A DNA stretch of 13,958 nt from DUZB01 sp964407525 (GTDB lineage: Bacteria; Desulfobacterota; DSM-4660; Desulfatiglandales; Desulfatiglandaceae). Within the stretch, counting starts at the first letter, position 1. Each line of letters starts with the position of its first letter. The translations under genes were made by a program, and so were the position numbers. The notes beneath the pieces were generated by a model. The model saw only the letters and a list, made by a program, of their open reading frames with translations. It was not told the DNA's origin and made no database searches. Shown here in pieces: positions 1 through 6,442 of the stretch. The stretch spans positions 1-13,958 of the forward strand of contig CAYOWC010000107.1 in the NCBI GenBank assembly GCA_964407525.1. The letters run 5' to 3'.

Positions 1-29
1 GAAAAAATTTCAGATTATATGGAGAGGAA

Positions 30-584
30 ATGAGCTTTTGTTTATGGCTTACCGGGCTGCCGGGTTCCGGGAAAAGTACAATACTGAATGAGCTTTCCCG
101 GATGTTATTAGAATCGGGGATTGAAGCGATTGGGCTCAGTCTCGATCATATAAGAAAAATCCTCACACCGGAACCAAAATATACGGATGAAGAACGCGCC
201 ATTGTTTACCGATCACTCGTCATGATGGCTCAGCTCCTGGTCGAGCAGGGCGGGAAAAACGTGATCATCGATGCAACCGGCCATCGAAGAGAGTTCAGAG
301 ACCTGGCGAGGAGGTTGATCTGTGAATTTGCTGAAGTCTACGTGAAATGTCCACTGAAAACATGTCAGGTTCGTGAGACATCACGGCGGAGTCAACTCGT
401 TGAAAAAGATCTTTATAAACGCGCGTCAGAAGGAACATTACAAGGAAAACTACCCGGTATTTCAGAACCCTACGAAGAGTCTCGAAGCCCTGATGTTTTG
501 GTTGCATCAGATCTGTTGTCTCCCCATGAATCCGCAAAAAGGATTATGGGGTATGTCAAATCGAGGTGGGCGGAAGGAACGTGA
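30..584 (+). CDS. P-loop kinase, adenylylsulfate (APS) kinase-like (CysC family)
   Basis: 184 aa, close to the usual CysC length of about 180-200. A Walker A loop GLPGSGKST lies at residues 9-17. A downstream LDHIR corresponds in position to the DGDNVR segment of APS kinases, and GISEPYEE near residue 145 resembles their GIDxPYE segment. ATG 30 follows GGAGAGG at 21-27. CysC phosphorylates APS to PAPS with ATP in the cytosol. Several family signatures are altered: the first Asp of DGD is replaced, the FISP-(F/Y)-R segment reads DATGHRR, and the RDPKGLY region is about 8 residues longer. The fold and kinase nature are secure, but APS as substrate is not; another small phosphoryl acceptor is possible. 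The gene heads a tight plus-strand run, ending 17 bp before the phosphatase gene. Any upstream promoter is outside the window. Confidence 0.82.
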   Translation: MSFCLWLTGLPGSGKSTILNELSRMLLESGIEAIGLSLDHIRKILTPEPKYTDEERAIVYRSLVMMAQLLVEQGGKNVIIDATGHRREFRDLARRLICEFAEVYVKCPLKTCQVRETSRRSQLVEKDLYKRASEGTLQGKLPGISEPYEESRSPDVLVASDLLSPHESAKRIMGYVKSRWAEGT

Positions 585-601
585 AACAAGAAGGGAGAAC
601 C

Positions 602-1375
602 ATGTTACAAACTGCCATAGAGGCCGCAGTGGAGGCCGGTCGAAGTATTGTAGCGCGATACCCCGGCAAAATGGAGCTCACAATAAAAGGGCACCGTGAT
701 CTGGTCACCGATGCGGATATCGCTGCTGAAGAGATCATCATTGACCTGATCCAGGCCCGTTTTCCTGATCATGCCATATTGTCCGAAGAGGCAGGGGGTA
801 GCGGGATTTCCAGTGGCTATACATGGGTGGTGGATCCACTGGACGGGACGACGAATTACGTTCATCATCACCCTGTTTTCGCCGTATCCATAGCGATATT
901 AAAAGATGGAATCCCTCTCATGGGGGTGATCCACGACCCGTTGCGCAATCAAACATTTGTGGCTCACAGGGGAGGTGGGGCGAGGCTCAATGACGTACCG
1001 ATTCACGTTAGCCGCGTCGCAAATTTCGGTAACGCGATGTTGGGACTCGATTGGGGGCATAGCAATGAGGTGCGCGAGCAAATTCTATCCTACGTGCATC
1101 AGATCGCTCCTCACTGTGGAACGTTACGTGTTTTGGGATCAGCGGCATTGGCGATGTCTTATGTAGCTGTGGGGTGGCTCGATGCCTATTTTCACGTGGG
1201 GTTGAAGCCCTGGGATACAGCGTCCGGCATGCTTATTATTAGCGAAGCTGGCGGACGATGCAGCACCCCGGAGGGGAAACCATATTGTTTGAATTTGCCC
1301 GGGTTTCTGGCCACGAATAACCTTATCCATAATGAATTGCTAACGTTGATGCGCCGATCCGGCGCCTCGACATAG
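602..1375 (+). CDS. suhB: Inositol-1-monophosphatase family protein (SuhB-like)
   Basis: 257 aa from ATG 602, chosen because GGGAG lies just upstream at 593-597; an in-frame GTG at 566 would overlap the kinase gene and has no better RBS. All metal-binding motifs of the lithium-sensitive phosphatase family are present: E62-E63 (SEEAGG), D78-P-L-D81-G-T and W204-D205 (LKPWD). The segment DGTTNYVHHHP matches the DGTxNFxH form of inositol monophosphatases rather than the DGTKEFI form of CysQ, so SuhB-type is preferred over PAP phosphatase although the neighbour resembles APS kinase. Members hydrolyse inositol-1-phosphate or related sugar and nucleotide phosphates with Mg2+ in the cytosol. It is probably co-transcribed with the kinase 17 bp upstream. 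Exact substrate is not determinable from sequence. Confidence 0.9.
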   Translation: MLQTAIEAAVEAGRSIVARYPGKMELTIKGHRDLVTDADIAAEEIIIDLIQARFPDHAILSEEAGGSGISSGYTWVVDPLDGTTNYVHHHPVFAVSIAILKDGIPLMGVIHDPLRNQTFVAHRGGGARLNDVPIHVSRVANFGNAMLGLDWGHSNEVREQILSYVHQIAPHCGTLRVLGSAALAMSYVAVGWLDAYFHVGLKPWDTASGMLIISEAGGRCSTPEGKPYCLNLPGFLATNNLIHNELLTLMRRSGAST

Positions 1376-1434
1376 AAATGCATAATGAAAAGTGAAACCA
1401 TTGAAGTAATTAAATCAAAATTAAGGAGGAAACC

Positions 1435-1638
1435 ATGACAACACCGAAACATTGCCCCGGATTTGAGAAATTCAGAGAACTGGAATCTTTTACATGTAAA
1501 TGCCCGGAATGCGGGAATGAGAATGAGATCTTCTCGGATGAATTTGACAGACAGCGCTTTTGCTCGAAATGCGGTAAGCAGATCGATTTTACGAAATGCA
1601 CCCTCTCCGCCAAGGGAGACAGCTTGGGCCCCAGATAG
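1435..1638 (+). CDS. Small zinc-ribbon protein of unknown function
   Basis: 67 aa with a near-perfect Shine-Dalgarno (AAGGAGG at 1423-1429) 5 nt before ATG 1435. Seven cysteines lie at residues 7, 21, 23, 26, 43, 46 and 55. Two CxxC knuckles, C23-P-E-C26 and C43-S-K-C46, about 17 residues apart, are the classic four-ligand zinc ribbon; the additional Cys could hold a second metal or be redox-active. No signal peptide or membrane segment is present. It lies 59 bp after the phosphatase gene and 79 bp before the NifX-type gene, in the same direction, so it is probably in the same operon. I do not recognise a characterised function; metal or iron-sulfur handling together with the NifX-type neighbour is only a guess from context. 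Confidence 0.8.
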   Translation: MTTPKHCPGFEKFRELESFTCKCPECGNENEIFSDEFDRQRFCSKCGKQIDFTKCTLSAKGDSLGPR

Positions 1639-1717
1639 TTCCAATCAGAAAACGTCCTCTGCAATATCATCGAAAACCTATCCGAGAGAAAGATGTGGGA
1701 GAAGGGAGGTGAACGAA

Positions 1718-2167
1718 ATGAAAATAGCGGTAAGTTCATGCGGAATATTCCTGGATTCACCGATTGATCCCCGCTTCGGTCGGTGTGATTATTTTGTGAT
1801 TGTCAATACAATTGATATGAGCTTTGAAGTATTTGACAATGACAGCGGAGATTTGACCCAAGGGGCGGGTGTTCAATCGGCACAATTTGTAGTCTCCAAA
1901 GGAGCTCAAGTGGTCATCACCGGGCACATTGGACCGAATGCAATACGTGCCCTTTCCGCAGCCGGCGTCGAGGTGGTGCTTTGCCAAACGGAATCCATTA
2001 AAGATGCCATTGAAAAATACCAGAAAAGCCTGCTTAAAAGCGTCAACGGCGCCAGTGTACGCGATCGCTACGGAATGGTTGGTAAATCCGCCAGGGAGCG
2101 AATGAAAGCGTTGAAAATGGCTGATGAAGGGGAAAAGGACGAAAAAATAAACATTCAAGGCTCTTAG
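1718..2167 (+). CDS. NifX/NifB-type dinitrogenase iron-molybdenum cofactor domain protein
   Basis: 149 aa from ATG 1718, chosen because GGGAGG at 1704-1709 is well placed; the same frame is open back to 1463, but that part overlaps the zinc-ribbon gene and does not look like protein of this family. The protein opens MKIAVSSCG and contains DPRFGRCDYFVIV, then the conserved TGHIGPNAIRAL segment. This is the pattern of the MTH1175-like small proteins related to NifX, NafY and the NifB C-terminus, which bind iron-molybdenum cofactor precursors or iron-sulfur clusters. The domain takes up about residues 1-115; a charged tail follows, longer than in minimal 110-120 aa members. No nitrogenase genes are visible, so a general iron-sulfur/molybdenum role is more likely than nitrogen fixation itself. 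It is the last gene of the first cluster; no obvious terminator follows. Confidence 0.88.
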   Translation: MKIAVSSCGIFLDSPIDPRFGRCDYFVIVNTIDMSFEVFDNDSGDLTQGAGVQSAQFVVSKGAQVVITGHIGPNAIRALSAAGVEVVLCQTESIKDAIEKYQKSLLKSVNGASVRDRYGMVGKSARERMKALKMADEGEKDEKINIQGS

Positions 2168-2347
2168 GGCTCGCTCAAAAATGACTTCACATTTTCCCAT
2201 CTCAGCTTCGGCCCATTTTCGCTCGTCACTCAATCGCGAAGTCCTCAAAATAATTTAGTACGTCGCACAAGGAAACCCGCAGTTTGACGCCGAGATTGCG
2301 GCCTCCGGCTCCGTAGAGCCTATCGGAGAGAAAAGGGCCATTTATGG

Positions 2348-2361
2348 ATGGTAGTTACCAT
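2348..2361. promoter_or_regulatory. Perfect inverted repeat, possible activator site
   Basis: ATGGTA-GT-TACCAT, arms of 6 bp with a 2-bp spacer, within an outer TGGA...TCCA pair at 2345-2348 and 2364-2367. It lies about 160 bp before the -24 element at 2521. Sigma-54 activators commonly bind palindromes 80-200 bp upstream, which makes it a candidate; no second copy was found near the other sigma-54-like elements, which weakens the case. Confidence 0.25.
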
Positions 2362-2396
2362 GCTCCATCGGAACGAAGGAAAACGAACATCCACTC

Positions 2397-2444
2397 TTCG
2401 ATATTCTGCGAAAGGTGGTTTCTCAATTTTTCAATATTTTGCTT
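2397..2444 (+). repeat. AT-rich degenerate repeat, copy A
   Basis: Shares TTCGATATT-x-TGCGAAA at its left end and TTTTGCTT at its right end with copy B at 6313-6360, allowing a 1-bp indel in the middle; copy C is at 9692-9738. Each copy can be read as two half-units of about 22 bp beginning TTTCG-like. All three copies lie in intergenic DNA in the same orientation. The function is unknown. Confidence 0.45.
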
Positions 2445-2520
2445 CAAGGTAAAAGGAGCCTGCACTGTCGATAGTCACTAACTATTTGTCGTTATTGGTT
2501 ATGTTATGGATATTGATAGG

Positions 2521-2537
2521 TGGCATACTTTATGCTT
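2521..2537 (+). promoter_or_regulatory. Sigma-54-type (-24/-12) promoter upstream of the tandem USP gene
   Basis: TGGCATACTTTATGCTT has the invariant GG-N10-GC arrangement of sigma-54 promoters (consensus TGGCACG-N4-TTGCW), with T for C at the sixth base and A for the first T of the -12 box. An identical 17-mer is at 9982 and variants at 7223 and 7689. Transcription would start near 2547, leaving an untranslated leader of about 205 nt before ATG 2754. The core GCATA-CTT-TATGC is also an inverted repeat, so a repressor or activator operator is the alternative reading. Confidence 0.7.
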
Positions 2538-2753
2538 ATCCTAAATATAACTCGGGGTGCTTGCGCATAGGAGCGCTACGGGTTTCGCCAATTCCAGAAT
2601 GGGTTGGAGAACAGTTACTGCTCTCAGCGCGGGGGCTGAATCGACGGCATTGGTATGGTATTATCAGACGGCACCCCGGGATCTATACTCAACGTTGTAG
2701 GCTAGTGATCGCGGCTTCGGAACGGTGCGTCTAATTACTGGAGGAATAACCAC

Positions 2754-3710
2754 ATGAAGATAACGAAGAACGTATTATTTGGCATAGATGACTCCGATTT
2801 TGCCAGGCAGGCATTGGCAGGGATAGGGGGCTTGTTAAAAAATAGCAGAGACCTCAAAATGACAATATTCCACGGTGCCACTGACCCCAACTTGCCTTTA
2901 TTGTCAAAGGTGCTCAGCCTAAGTCCCGAGGCGGCTGAAAAGCATCAGAAGCTTTGGAGTTTAGAAGCTCAAAAGGTTTTGGAACGGGCAAAGGATTCTT
3001 TGACGGAGTCTGGATTTAATCCGGACATGATGTCAACTGTTTCCGAAAAAAAATGTAATGATCCTGCCGGTTCCATGTTGAAGTTGGCCGGTTCTGAAGG
3101 AATCGAAACAGTCGCGGTGGGCCGATGGGGAAAAACAACCATATCGCGTCAGGTGATGGGATCTGTTACTTATCGGCTTTCCCAGATGGCAGATAATTTG
3201 GCGTTGTGGGTAATAGAGCCTCGAATCTGGGTTCATAACGTGCTGGTAGGTCTGGTAGATGCACCTATTACCTACCGGGTTGTAGACCATGCAGCGCGAT
3301 ATTTTGCTCATCTTAAAGAGAGTAAATTTACACTTTTCCATGTTATCCCCTCAGAACCCCTTCAGTGTTGGAACTCTGGGGGTGTTATAGACAAAGAAGG
3401 ACCTGAAGAATATCAGGAAAAAATAGTTGGCTGGCTAAAGGAGTATACAGACAGAATCAAAGAAATTGCGAATGAGGCAAAAGAGAGACTTGTAAGTGCC
3501 GGAGTCCCTGAACAGAACGTGGCTTTCAAGTTTCAACGGCAAGAAAAGGGTATTGCCAGGGATATCCTTGTGGAACTGGAATCGGGCAACAACGGCATTT
3601 TGGTAATAGGCCGAAAGGGTTCCAAGGATATCAGGGAGTTTGGAATCGGCAGCAAGGCAAACAAACTGCTTCATACCGCCCGGGCTTTTATTGTTTGCGT
3701 GGTCAGTTGA
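2754..3710 (+). CDS. Tandem-domain universal stress protein (two USP domains)
   Basis: 318 aa, ATG 2754 preceded by GGAGG at 2740-2744. Two USP (UspA-like) Rossmann-type domains lie at about residues 1-155 and 160-318. Each ends with an intact ATP-binding signature of the form G-x2-G-x9-G-S: G123-R-W-G126 ... G136-S137 in the first and G286-R-K-G289 ... G299-S300 in the second, so both halves are expected to bind ATP. No signal peptide or membrane segment is visible, so it should be cytosolic. USPs of this type accumulate under starvation, redox or energy stress; the biochemical output is generally unclear. The gene lies 216 bp downstream of a sigma-54-like promoter that also precedes the second USP gene at 10155, which suggests common control. 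A hairpin and a truncated USP remnant follow. Confidence 0.92.
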   Translation: MKITKNVLFGIDDSDFARQALAGIGGLLKNSRDLKMTIFHGATDPNLPLLSKVLSLSPEAAEKHQKLWSLEAQKVLERAKDSLTESGFNPDMMSTVSEKKCNDPAGSMLKLAGSEGIETVAVGRWGKTTISRQVMGSVTYRLSQMADNLALWVIEPRIWVHNVLVGLVDAPITYRVVDHAARYFAHLKESKFTLFHVIPSEPLQCWNSGGVIDKEGPEEYQEKIVGWLKEYTDRIKEIANEAKERLVSAGVPEQNVAFKFQRQEKGIARDILVELESGNNGILVIGRKGSKDIREFGIGSKANKLLHTARAFIVCVVS

Positions 3711-3757
3711 TTGGTCCTGATGTCCAGACTTTGGGCTGTGATGTAGTGGCGTCGAAT

Positions 3758-3781
3758 GCCCATCTATTTACTGGGATGGGC
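3758..3781 (+). other. Intercistronic hairpin
   Basis: GCCCATC at 3758-3764 and GATGGGC at 3775-3781 are perfectly complementary with a 10-nt loop. No T-run follows, so it is not a standard terminator; it may stabilise or process the transcript between the USP gene and the ORF starting at 3804. Confidence 0.4.
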
Positions 3782-3803
3782 TGCTGCGAAAAGGAGGAGG
3801 CAT

Positions 3804-3866
3804 ATGAAAACGATCAAAAGAGTAATGGCTGCTATTGACCTTTCAGAAGACAAAAAAAGAGCATAA
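3804..3866 (+). pseudogene. Truncated universal stress protein N-terminus (20 codons)
   Basis: A very strong Shine-Dalgarno (AAGGAGGAGG at 3791-3800) precedes ATG 3804, and the peptide MKTIKRVMAAIDLSE is a typical first strand and loop of a USP domain. The frame stops at TAA 3864 just after a run of seven A (3852-3858). Removing one A from that run would extend the frame through EHNEANLQ... to a TAA at 3931-3933, 2 bp before the ATG of the ZIP gene, but the extension does not look like USP. The simplest reading is a gene gutted by internal deletion. A less likely reading is a short leader peptide, with or without slippage on A7, that couples translation to the ZIP gene, which has no RBS of its own. 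Confidence 0.6.
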
Positions 3867-3935
3867 TGAGGCTAACCTTCAAGAAGTCAAAGGCTTTTCA
3901 ATCGATGATTTACTTGTAAGCTTGGTACGGTAAAT

Positions 3936-4667
3936 ATGGAAAACACATTCTGGACGGCTTTTGGAGCAAGCCTAGTGGCCGCTTTTGTAACCTCCATAGG
4001 CATCTATGTCATACGCCGTTTTGAGCGATGGGGCCGAGAACATACCATCTATTTCGTTTGTTTCGCAGCGGGCGTATTGATTTCAGTGTCCTTCTTACAC
4101 ATTATTCCCAAGGCATTTTCCATGAATGGAAATGCTCCCTTCTATCTGTTAGGAGGGTATCTTGGTTTGCACTTGTTTAATCGGTTTATCAACGCGTTTG
4201 TTTGCGATAAGGCCCCGGATACCCATTACGGTATCGGCCTTGTGCCGATGTTTGGAATAGGATTGCACTCATTTATTGACGGTTTTATCTATTCTATCAC
4301 GTTTAGCGTGAGTATCTTTACTGGGGTATTAGCAGCTGCAGGTATGGTTCTCCACGAATTTCCTGAAGGAATCATTACCTACCTGTTGTTAATACGTGGC
4401 GGCTTTAAGGAGAAAACATCGCTTCTCCTTGCCTTTTTAGCTGCGGCTCTGACTACACCCCTGGGCATGCTCGTGTCGTATCCTTTAATCACTCGGATTG
4501 ACAAACCTGTCTTGGGCGCCCTCTTGGCGTTTTCAGCAGGCGCCTTGGTTTATGTTGGAGCTACCCATCTCTTGCCCCAGGCGGAAACAGAACACAAAAA
4601 ATACAGCCTGTTTGCTTTGGGCGCGGGCATTTTGGTGGCCCTTGTGATTATCTTTTCCAAGGAATGA
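3936..4667 (+). CDS. ZIP-family metal transporter
   Basis: 243 aa integral membrane protein with about eight hydrophobic segments, a normal size for bacterial ZIP carriers such as ZupT. The two metal-coordinating helices are clear: H111-S-F-I-D115-G (TM4 motif) and H140-E141-F-P-E144-G (TM5 motif HExPxG). Another helix carries H211. No histidine-rich cytosolic loop is visible. ZIP proteins move Zn2+, Fe2+, Mn2+ or related ions into the cytoplasm; the specific ion cannot be read from sequence. ATG 3936 has no recognisable Shine-Dalgarno, since the upstream bases are GGTACGGTAAAT; translation may depend on coupling to the short ORF upstream or on the leader. The CooT-type nickel protein gene follows 212 bp later, which could hint at nickel or another transition metal. 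Confidence 0.9.
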   Translation: MENTFWTAFGASLVAAFVTSIGIYVIRRFERWGREHTIYFVCFAAGVLISVSFLHIIPKAFSMNGNAPFYLLGGYLGLHLFNRFINAFVCDKAPDTHYGIGLVPMFGIGLHSFIDGFIYSITFSVSIFTGVLAAAGMVLHEFPEGIITYLLLIRGGFKEKTSLLLAFLAAALTTPLGMLVSYPLITRIDKPVLGALLAFSAGALVYVGATHLLPQAETEHKKYSLFALGAGILVALVIIFSKE

Positions 4668-4879
4668 AAAACGTATCACCTAAAAGCAGCAATTAGCTTT
4701 TGAGCTATTAGCCGTTAGCTTAATGATATAAAAAGTTTAGGTCAGTTTTTTACGTATTTAAATTTTAACTTTTTGATGCTGCGCTGTTTTTCCGTAAACG
4801 ATTTATTTTATAGGGCTAAGTAACCACTAAGCGCTAATTGCAGTTTTTAGGTATCATTAATACATTATCTGGAGGAAAT
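4668..4879. other. AT-rich intergenic region before cooT
   Basis: No gene seen. The part at 4690-4721 is a run of TTAGC/AGCTA-like short repeats, and ACCTAAA near 4679 is complementary to TTTAGGT near 4736, so a long imperfect hairpin over roughly 4670-4757 is possible, followed by a T-rich stretch. This could end transcription from the ZIP gene. The cooT Shine-Dalgarno GGAGG is at 4871-4875. Confidence 0.35.
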
Positions 4880-5086
4880 ATGTGTTTGAGCATCGTATAT
4901 ACTGATTCAGGGGAAGGGCAAGAAGAAACCANNNNNNNNNNNNNNNNNNNNNNNNNNNNNNNNNNNNNNNNNNNNNNNNNNNNNNNNNNNNNNNNNNNNN
5001 NNNNNNNNNNNNNNNNNNNNNNNNNNNNNNNAATATGTGTTTGAGCATCGTATATACTGATTCAGGGGAAGGGCAAGAAGAAACCA
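4877..5086. other. Scaffold gap (100 N) with identical 55-bp flanks: assembly artefact
   Basis: Positions 4932-5031 are exactly 100 N. The 55 bases before the gap (4877-4931) are identical to the 55 bases after it (5032-5086), both covering the 5' end of the cooT gene. An exactly round gap with perfectly matching ends is what results when a scaffolder joins two contigs whose ends overlap but were not merged. The true sequence is probably continuous, with about 155 bp of this region not real. Confidence 0.88.
4880..4931 (+). pseudogene. Duplicate 5' fragment of cooT created by the gap
   Basis: Encodes the first 17 residues (MCLSIVYTDSGEGQEET) identical to the start of the complete gene at 5035, then runs into N. 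It carries the real Shine-Dalgarno (GGAGG at 4871-4875, 4 nt before ATG). It is best read as the same gene start as 5035, not a second gene. Confidence 0.8.
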
Positions 5087-5238
5087 TGCGGGACGTTGCC
5101 AAAATAGAGGCGCAGGATGATGGTTTTGTGCTGATAAATCTCTTCGGAGAACAGGAGTTTGTCAGAGGCAGGATAAAAAGCATAGATTTTCTTGATGAAC
5201 ACTCGGTGGTGCTCGAAAATATGATCAATGACTCATGA
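5035..5238 (+). CDS. cooT: CooT family nickel-binding protein
   Basis: 67 aa beginning MCLSIVY, the MC-start hallmark of CooT proteins, in which Cys2 takes part in nickel binding after or with the N-terminus. The rest fits the family: DVAKIEAQDDGFVLINLFGEQEFVRGRI, then IKSIDFLDEHSVVLE, a small beta-rich fold of about 60-70 residues. CooT of Rhodospirillum rubrum helps deliver nickel to carbon monoxide dehydrogenase; homologues occur widely in anaerobes away from cooFSCTJ, and no CODH gene lies here. The RBS visible for this gene is upstream of the artefactual copy at 4880. The neighbouring ZIP transporter fits metal homeostasis. An AT-rich inverted repeat (ATGATCA...TGATCAT, 5221-5242) overlaps the stop codon. 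Confidence 0.85.
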   Translation: MCLSIVYTDSGEGQEETMRDVAKIEAQDDGFVLINLFGEQEFVRGRIKSIDFLDEHSVVLENMINDS

Positions 5239-5242
5239 TCAT
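5221..5242. repeat. Inverted repeat over the cooT stop codon
   Basis: ATGATCA (5221-5227) and TGATCAT (5236-5242) with an 8-bp spacer. It could form a weak hairpin at the end of cooT but has no T-run, so it is not a convincing terminator. It may be chance in an AT-rich stretch. Confidence 0.25.
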
Positions 5243-5328
5243 ACTCGATGCGCAATGAAGCCTGGACGAGTTGAAGAGGACGATACATTCCCTCATTTGT
5301 CTGCTCTAAGGGCACGGGAGGGATTCCG

Positions 5329-5514
5329 ATGAAACCTTTTGGAACAATTTTGATTATCATAGGAGTAATTAATTTTTTTCTATACTTCCTCCTTTGGACC
5401 CTTGAAGACTACGGCTGCGAAAAAATGTCTATGTGGCCAATTTTCATGTGGATTTCCGTGATTGGAATCGGAATTGTCTTTGTGGGAAGACAGAAAACAA
5501 GGACTCGATATTAG
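5329..5514 (+). CDS. Small two-helix membrane protein, unknown function
   Basis: 61 aa with GGGAGG at 5317-5322, 6 nt before ATG 5329. Two hydrophobic segments are evident, about residues 4-23 (FGTILIIIGVINFFLYFLLW) and 35-53 (MWPIFMWISVIGIGIVFVG), separated by a short acidic, Cys-containing loop (LEDYGCEKM), and the protein ends with a basic RQKTRTRY tail, which predicts both termini in the cytoplasm. It lies 90 bp after cooT on the same strand and converges with the dipeptidase gene on the other strand. I do not recognise the family. The good RBS and clean membrane topology support a real gene. Confidence 0.62.
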   Translation: MKPFGTILIIIGVINFFLYFLLWTLEDYGCEKMSMWPIFMWISVIGIGIVFVGRQKTRTRY

Positions 5515-5560
5515 GTTAGACCTCGTTAATCGGTTGAGTAGAGGAACGGTTAAGTTGTTA

Positions 5561-6307
5561 TTATTGAATGGGAAAATCAAAATACGTTTCAGGGAAAGGC
5601 TCATTTTTCAAGGTGAAATGCCACCATTCTTCCGGATAGGGCACAAAACCATTTGTAACCATGAGGGACTGGAGAAGCATGCGATGTGCCCTTTGAGCAG
5701 GCCCGATAGACCTATTTGAGGGCCATGATTTAGGGCTGAAAAAATCAAATCCCGATCCCATATCCAATTCCTTGAAATTGCCTTCCGGATCCATGGCAAC
5801 AATGGTCACATCTACTGCGCTGCCCCGGGAGTGACTCGATTTTTCTGCGATATACCCTTTTTTGAAAAGGTCCCTTTTCTCCACATCCGGATAGTACTTC
5901 ACCTTCATTTCCGTATCTTCGACATCTTTCGCCCAACGAACGAAATGATTAACCGCTCTCTGAGGGCGATAGGCGTCAAAAATTTTGAGTGCAAAACCGA
6001 ACGGTTTCAACTCTCTCTGAACGTTAGAAAGGGCTTGTGCGGTTTCTCTACTTATAATACAGCGGTTTGCCTCATACCCATCAATGGGTCGGCCCACAAA
6101 ATTATCATCTGTACGGTAACGTAATTCGACGGTCACGCCGGAAATGGTTTCATCCGCATACACGAATCCATCCGGCGGATTTCCCGCCATGGCGGTGAAA
6201 ATGAAAAGGTATTGAATGAACCAACAAATCATGAAGGCCGGAAAAAATGTTTTCTTAGATTTCACAAATCCGCTGATTGATTCTAAAAGCATTGGCGCAC
6301 CCACCAT
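5561..6307 (-). CDS. vanX: D-alanyl-D-alanine dipeptidase, VanX family, membrane-anchored or exported
   Basis: 248 aa. The zinc and catalytic set of VanX is complete and correctly spaced: R114 (DAYRP), H159 and D166 (SSHSRGSAVD), E227 and H230 (EEWWHF). The same spacings occur among Arg71, His116, Asp123, Glu181 and His184 of enterococcal VanX. A hydrophobic segment at about residues 21-41 ending AMAG looks like a signal peptide or anchor, placing the enzyme in the periplasm. There it would cleave D-Ala-D-Ala from peptidoglycan turnover rather than give vancomycin resistance; no vanH or vanA lies nearby. The start is uncertain: ATG 6307 has no RBS, while a second ATG at 6292 (residue 6) has GGTGGG upstream. 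It is the second of two minus-strand genes, 135 bp after the AcuA-like gene, and repeat copy B lies between them. Confidence 0.9.
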   Translation of the reverse strand: MVGAPMLLESISGFVKSKKTFFPAFMICWFIQYLFIFTAMAGNPPDGFVYADETISGVTVELRYRTDDNFVGRPIDGYEANRCIISRETAQALSNVQRELKPFGFALKIFDAYRPQRAVNHFVRWAKDVEDTEMKVKYYPDVEKRDLFKKGYIAEKSSHSRGSAVDVTIVAMDPEGNFKELDMGSGFDFFSPKSWPSNRSIGPAQRAHRMLLQSLMVTNGFVPYPEEWWHFTLKNEPFPETYFDFPIQ

Positions 6308-6312
6308 ATTAT

Positions 6313-6360
6313 TTCGATATTTTGCGAAAAAAATCTCGCGGTTTTTCTAAATTTTTGCTT
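6313..6360 (+). repeat. AT-rich degenerate repeat, copy B
   Basis: Begins TTCGATATTTTGCGAAAA and ends TTTTTGCTT. It matches copy A (2397-2444) at both ends and copy C (9692-9738) through TTTTGCGAAAA and the following TTTTTC. It lies between the acuA-like and vanX-like genes, just upstream of the vanX start on the minus strand. Confidence 0.45.
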
Positions 6361-6442
6361 CCCCCCGTCTTCTATTCAGCAAAACGGAAACCGGGATAAT
6401 GAAACCTCTAATGATTTTATTGTCGACGACAAACGTTTGGTT

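Larger units (their letters stand above)
2168..2520. other. Non-coding stretch after the first operon
   Basis: About 350 bp with no ORF that has an RBS and family-like sequence. An inverted repeat ATGGTA-GT-TACCAT lies at 2348-2361 and one copy of the AT-rich degenerate repeat at 2397-2444. Reading frames that cross this region on either strand look like shadows. The palindrome lies about 160 bp upstream of the sigma-54-like element at 2521, the usual distance for an enhancer-binding-protein site, but only one copy is seen. Confidence 0.5.

Noticed and set aside
566..601. GTG start at 566 for the phosphatase
   Set aside because: Overlaps the kinase gene; ATG 602 has the better RBS and matches the normal family start.
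1463..1717. N-terminal extension of the NifX/NifB-type frame
   Set aside because: Overlaps the zinc-ribbon gene, unlike the family at its N-terminus; GGGAGG before ATG 1718 marks the real start.
1757..2248. 163-codon minus-strand ORF
   Set aside because: It is almost entirely antisense to the NifX/NifB-type gene, whose family motifs are clear.
2486..2734. 82-codon plus-strand ORF starting TTG
   Set aside because: No RBS, it contains the sigma-54-like promoter in its 5' part, and its sequence does not resemble a protein family; the start is better explained as promoter and leader of the USP gene.
3740..3765. Another sigma-54-like site, TGGCGTCGAATGCC
   Set aside because: The GG to GC spacing is 8, not 10, and the sequence does not match the other elements.
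4880..5044. Separate first cooT gene running through the N gap
   Set aside because: Its sequence is identical to the start of the second copy and the rest is N, so it is an assembly duplication and not a second gene.
5561..6307. Vancomycin-resistance locus
   Set aside because: Only a VanX-type dipeptidase is present; vanH and vanA ligase genes and a VanRS system are absent, and stand-alone VanX/DdpX enzymes are common in Gram-negatives.
6420..6432. Palindrome TTGTCGACGACAA as a terminator for the acuA-like gene
   Set aside because: The arms leave only one central base, so a stable hairpin would have few pairs, and no T-run follows on the minus strand in the right place.
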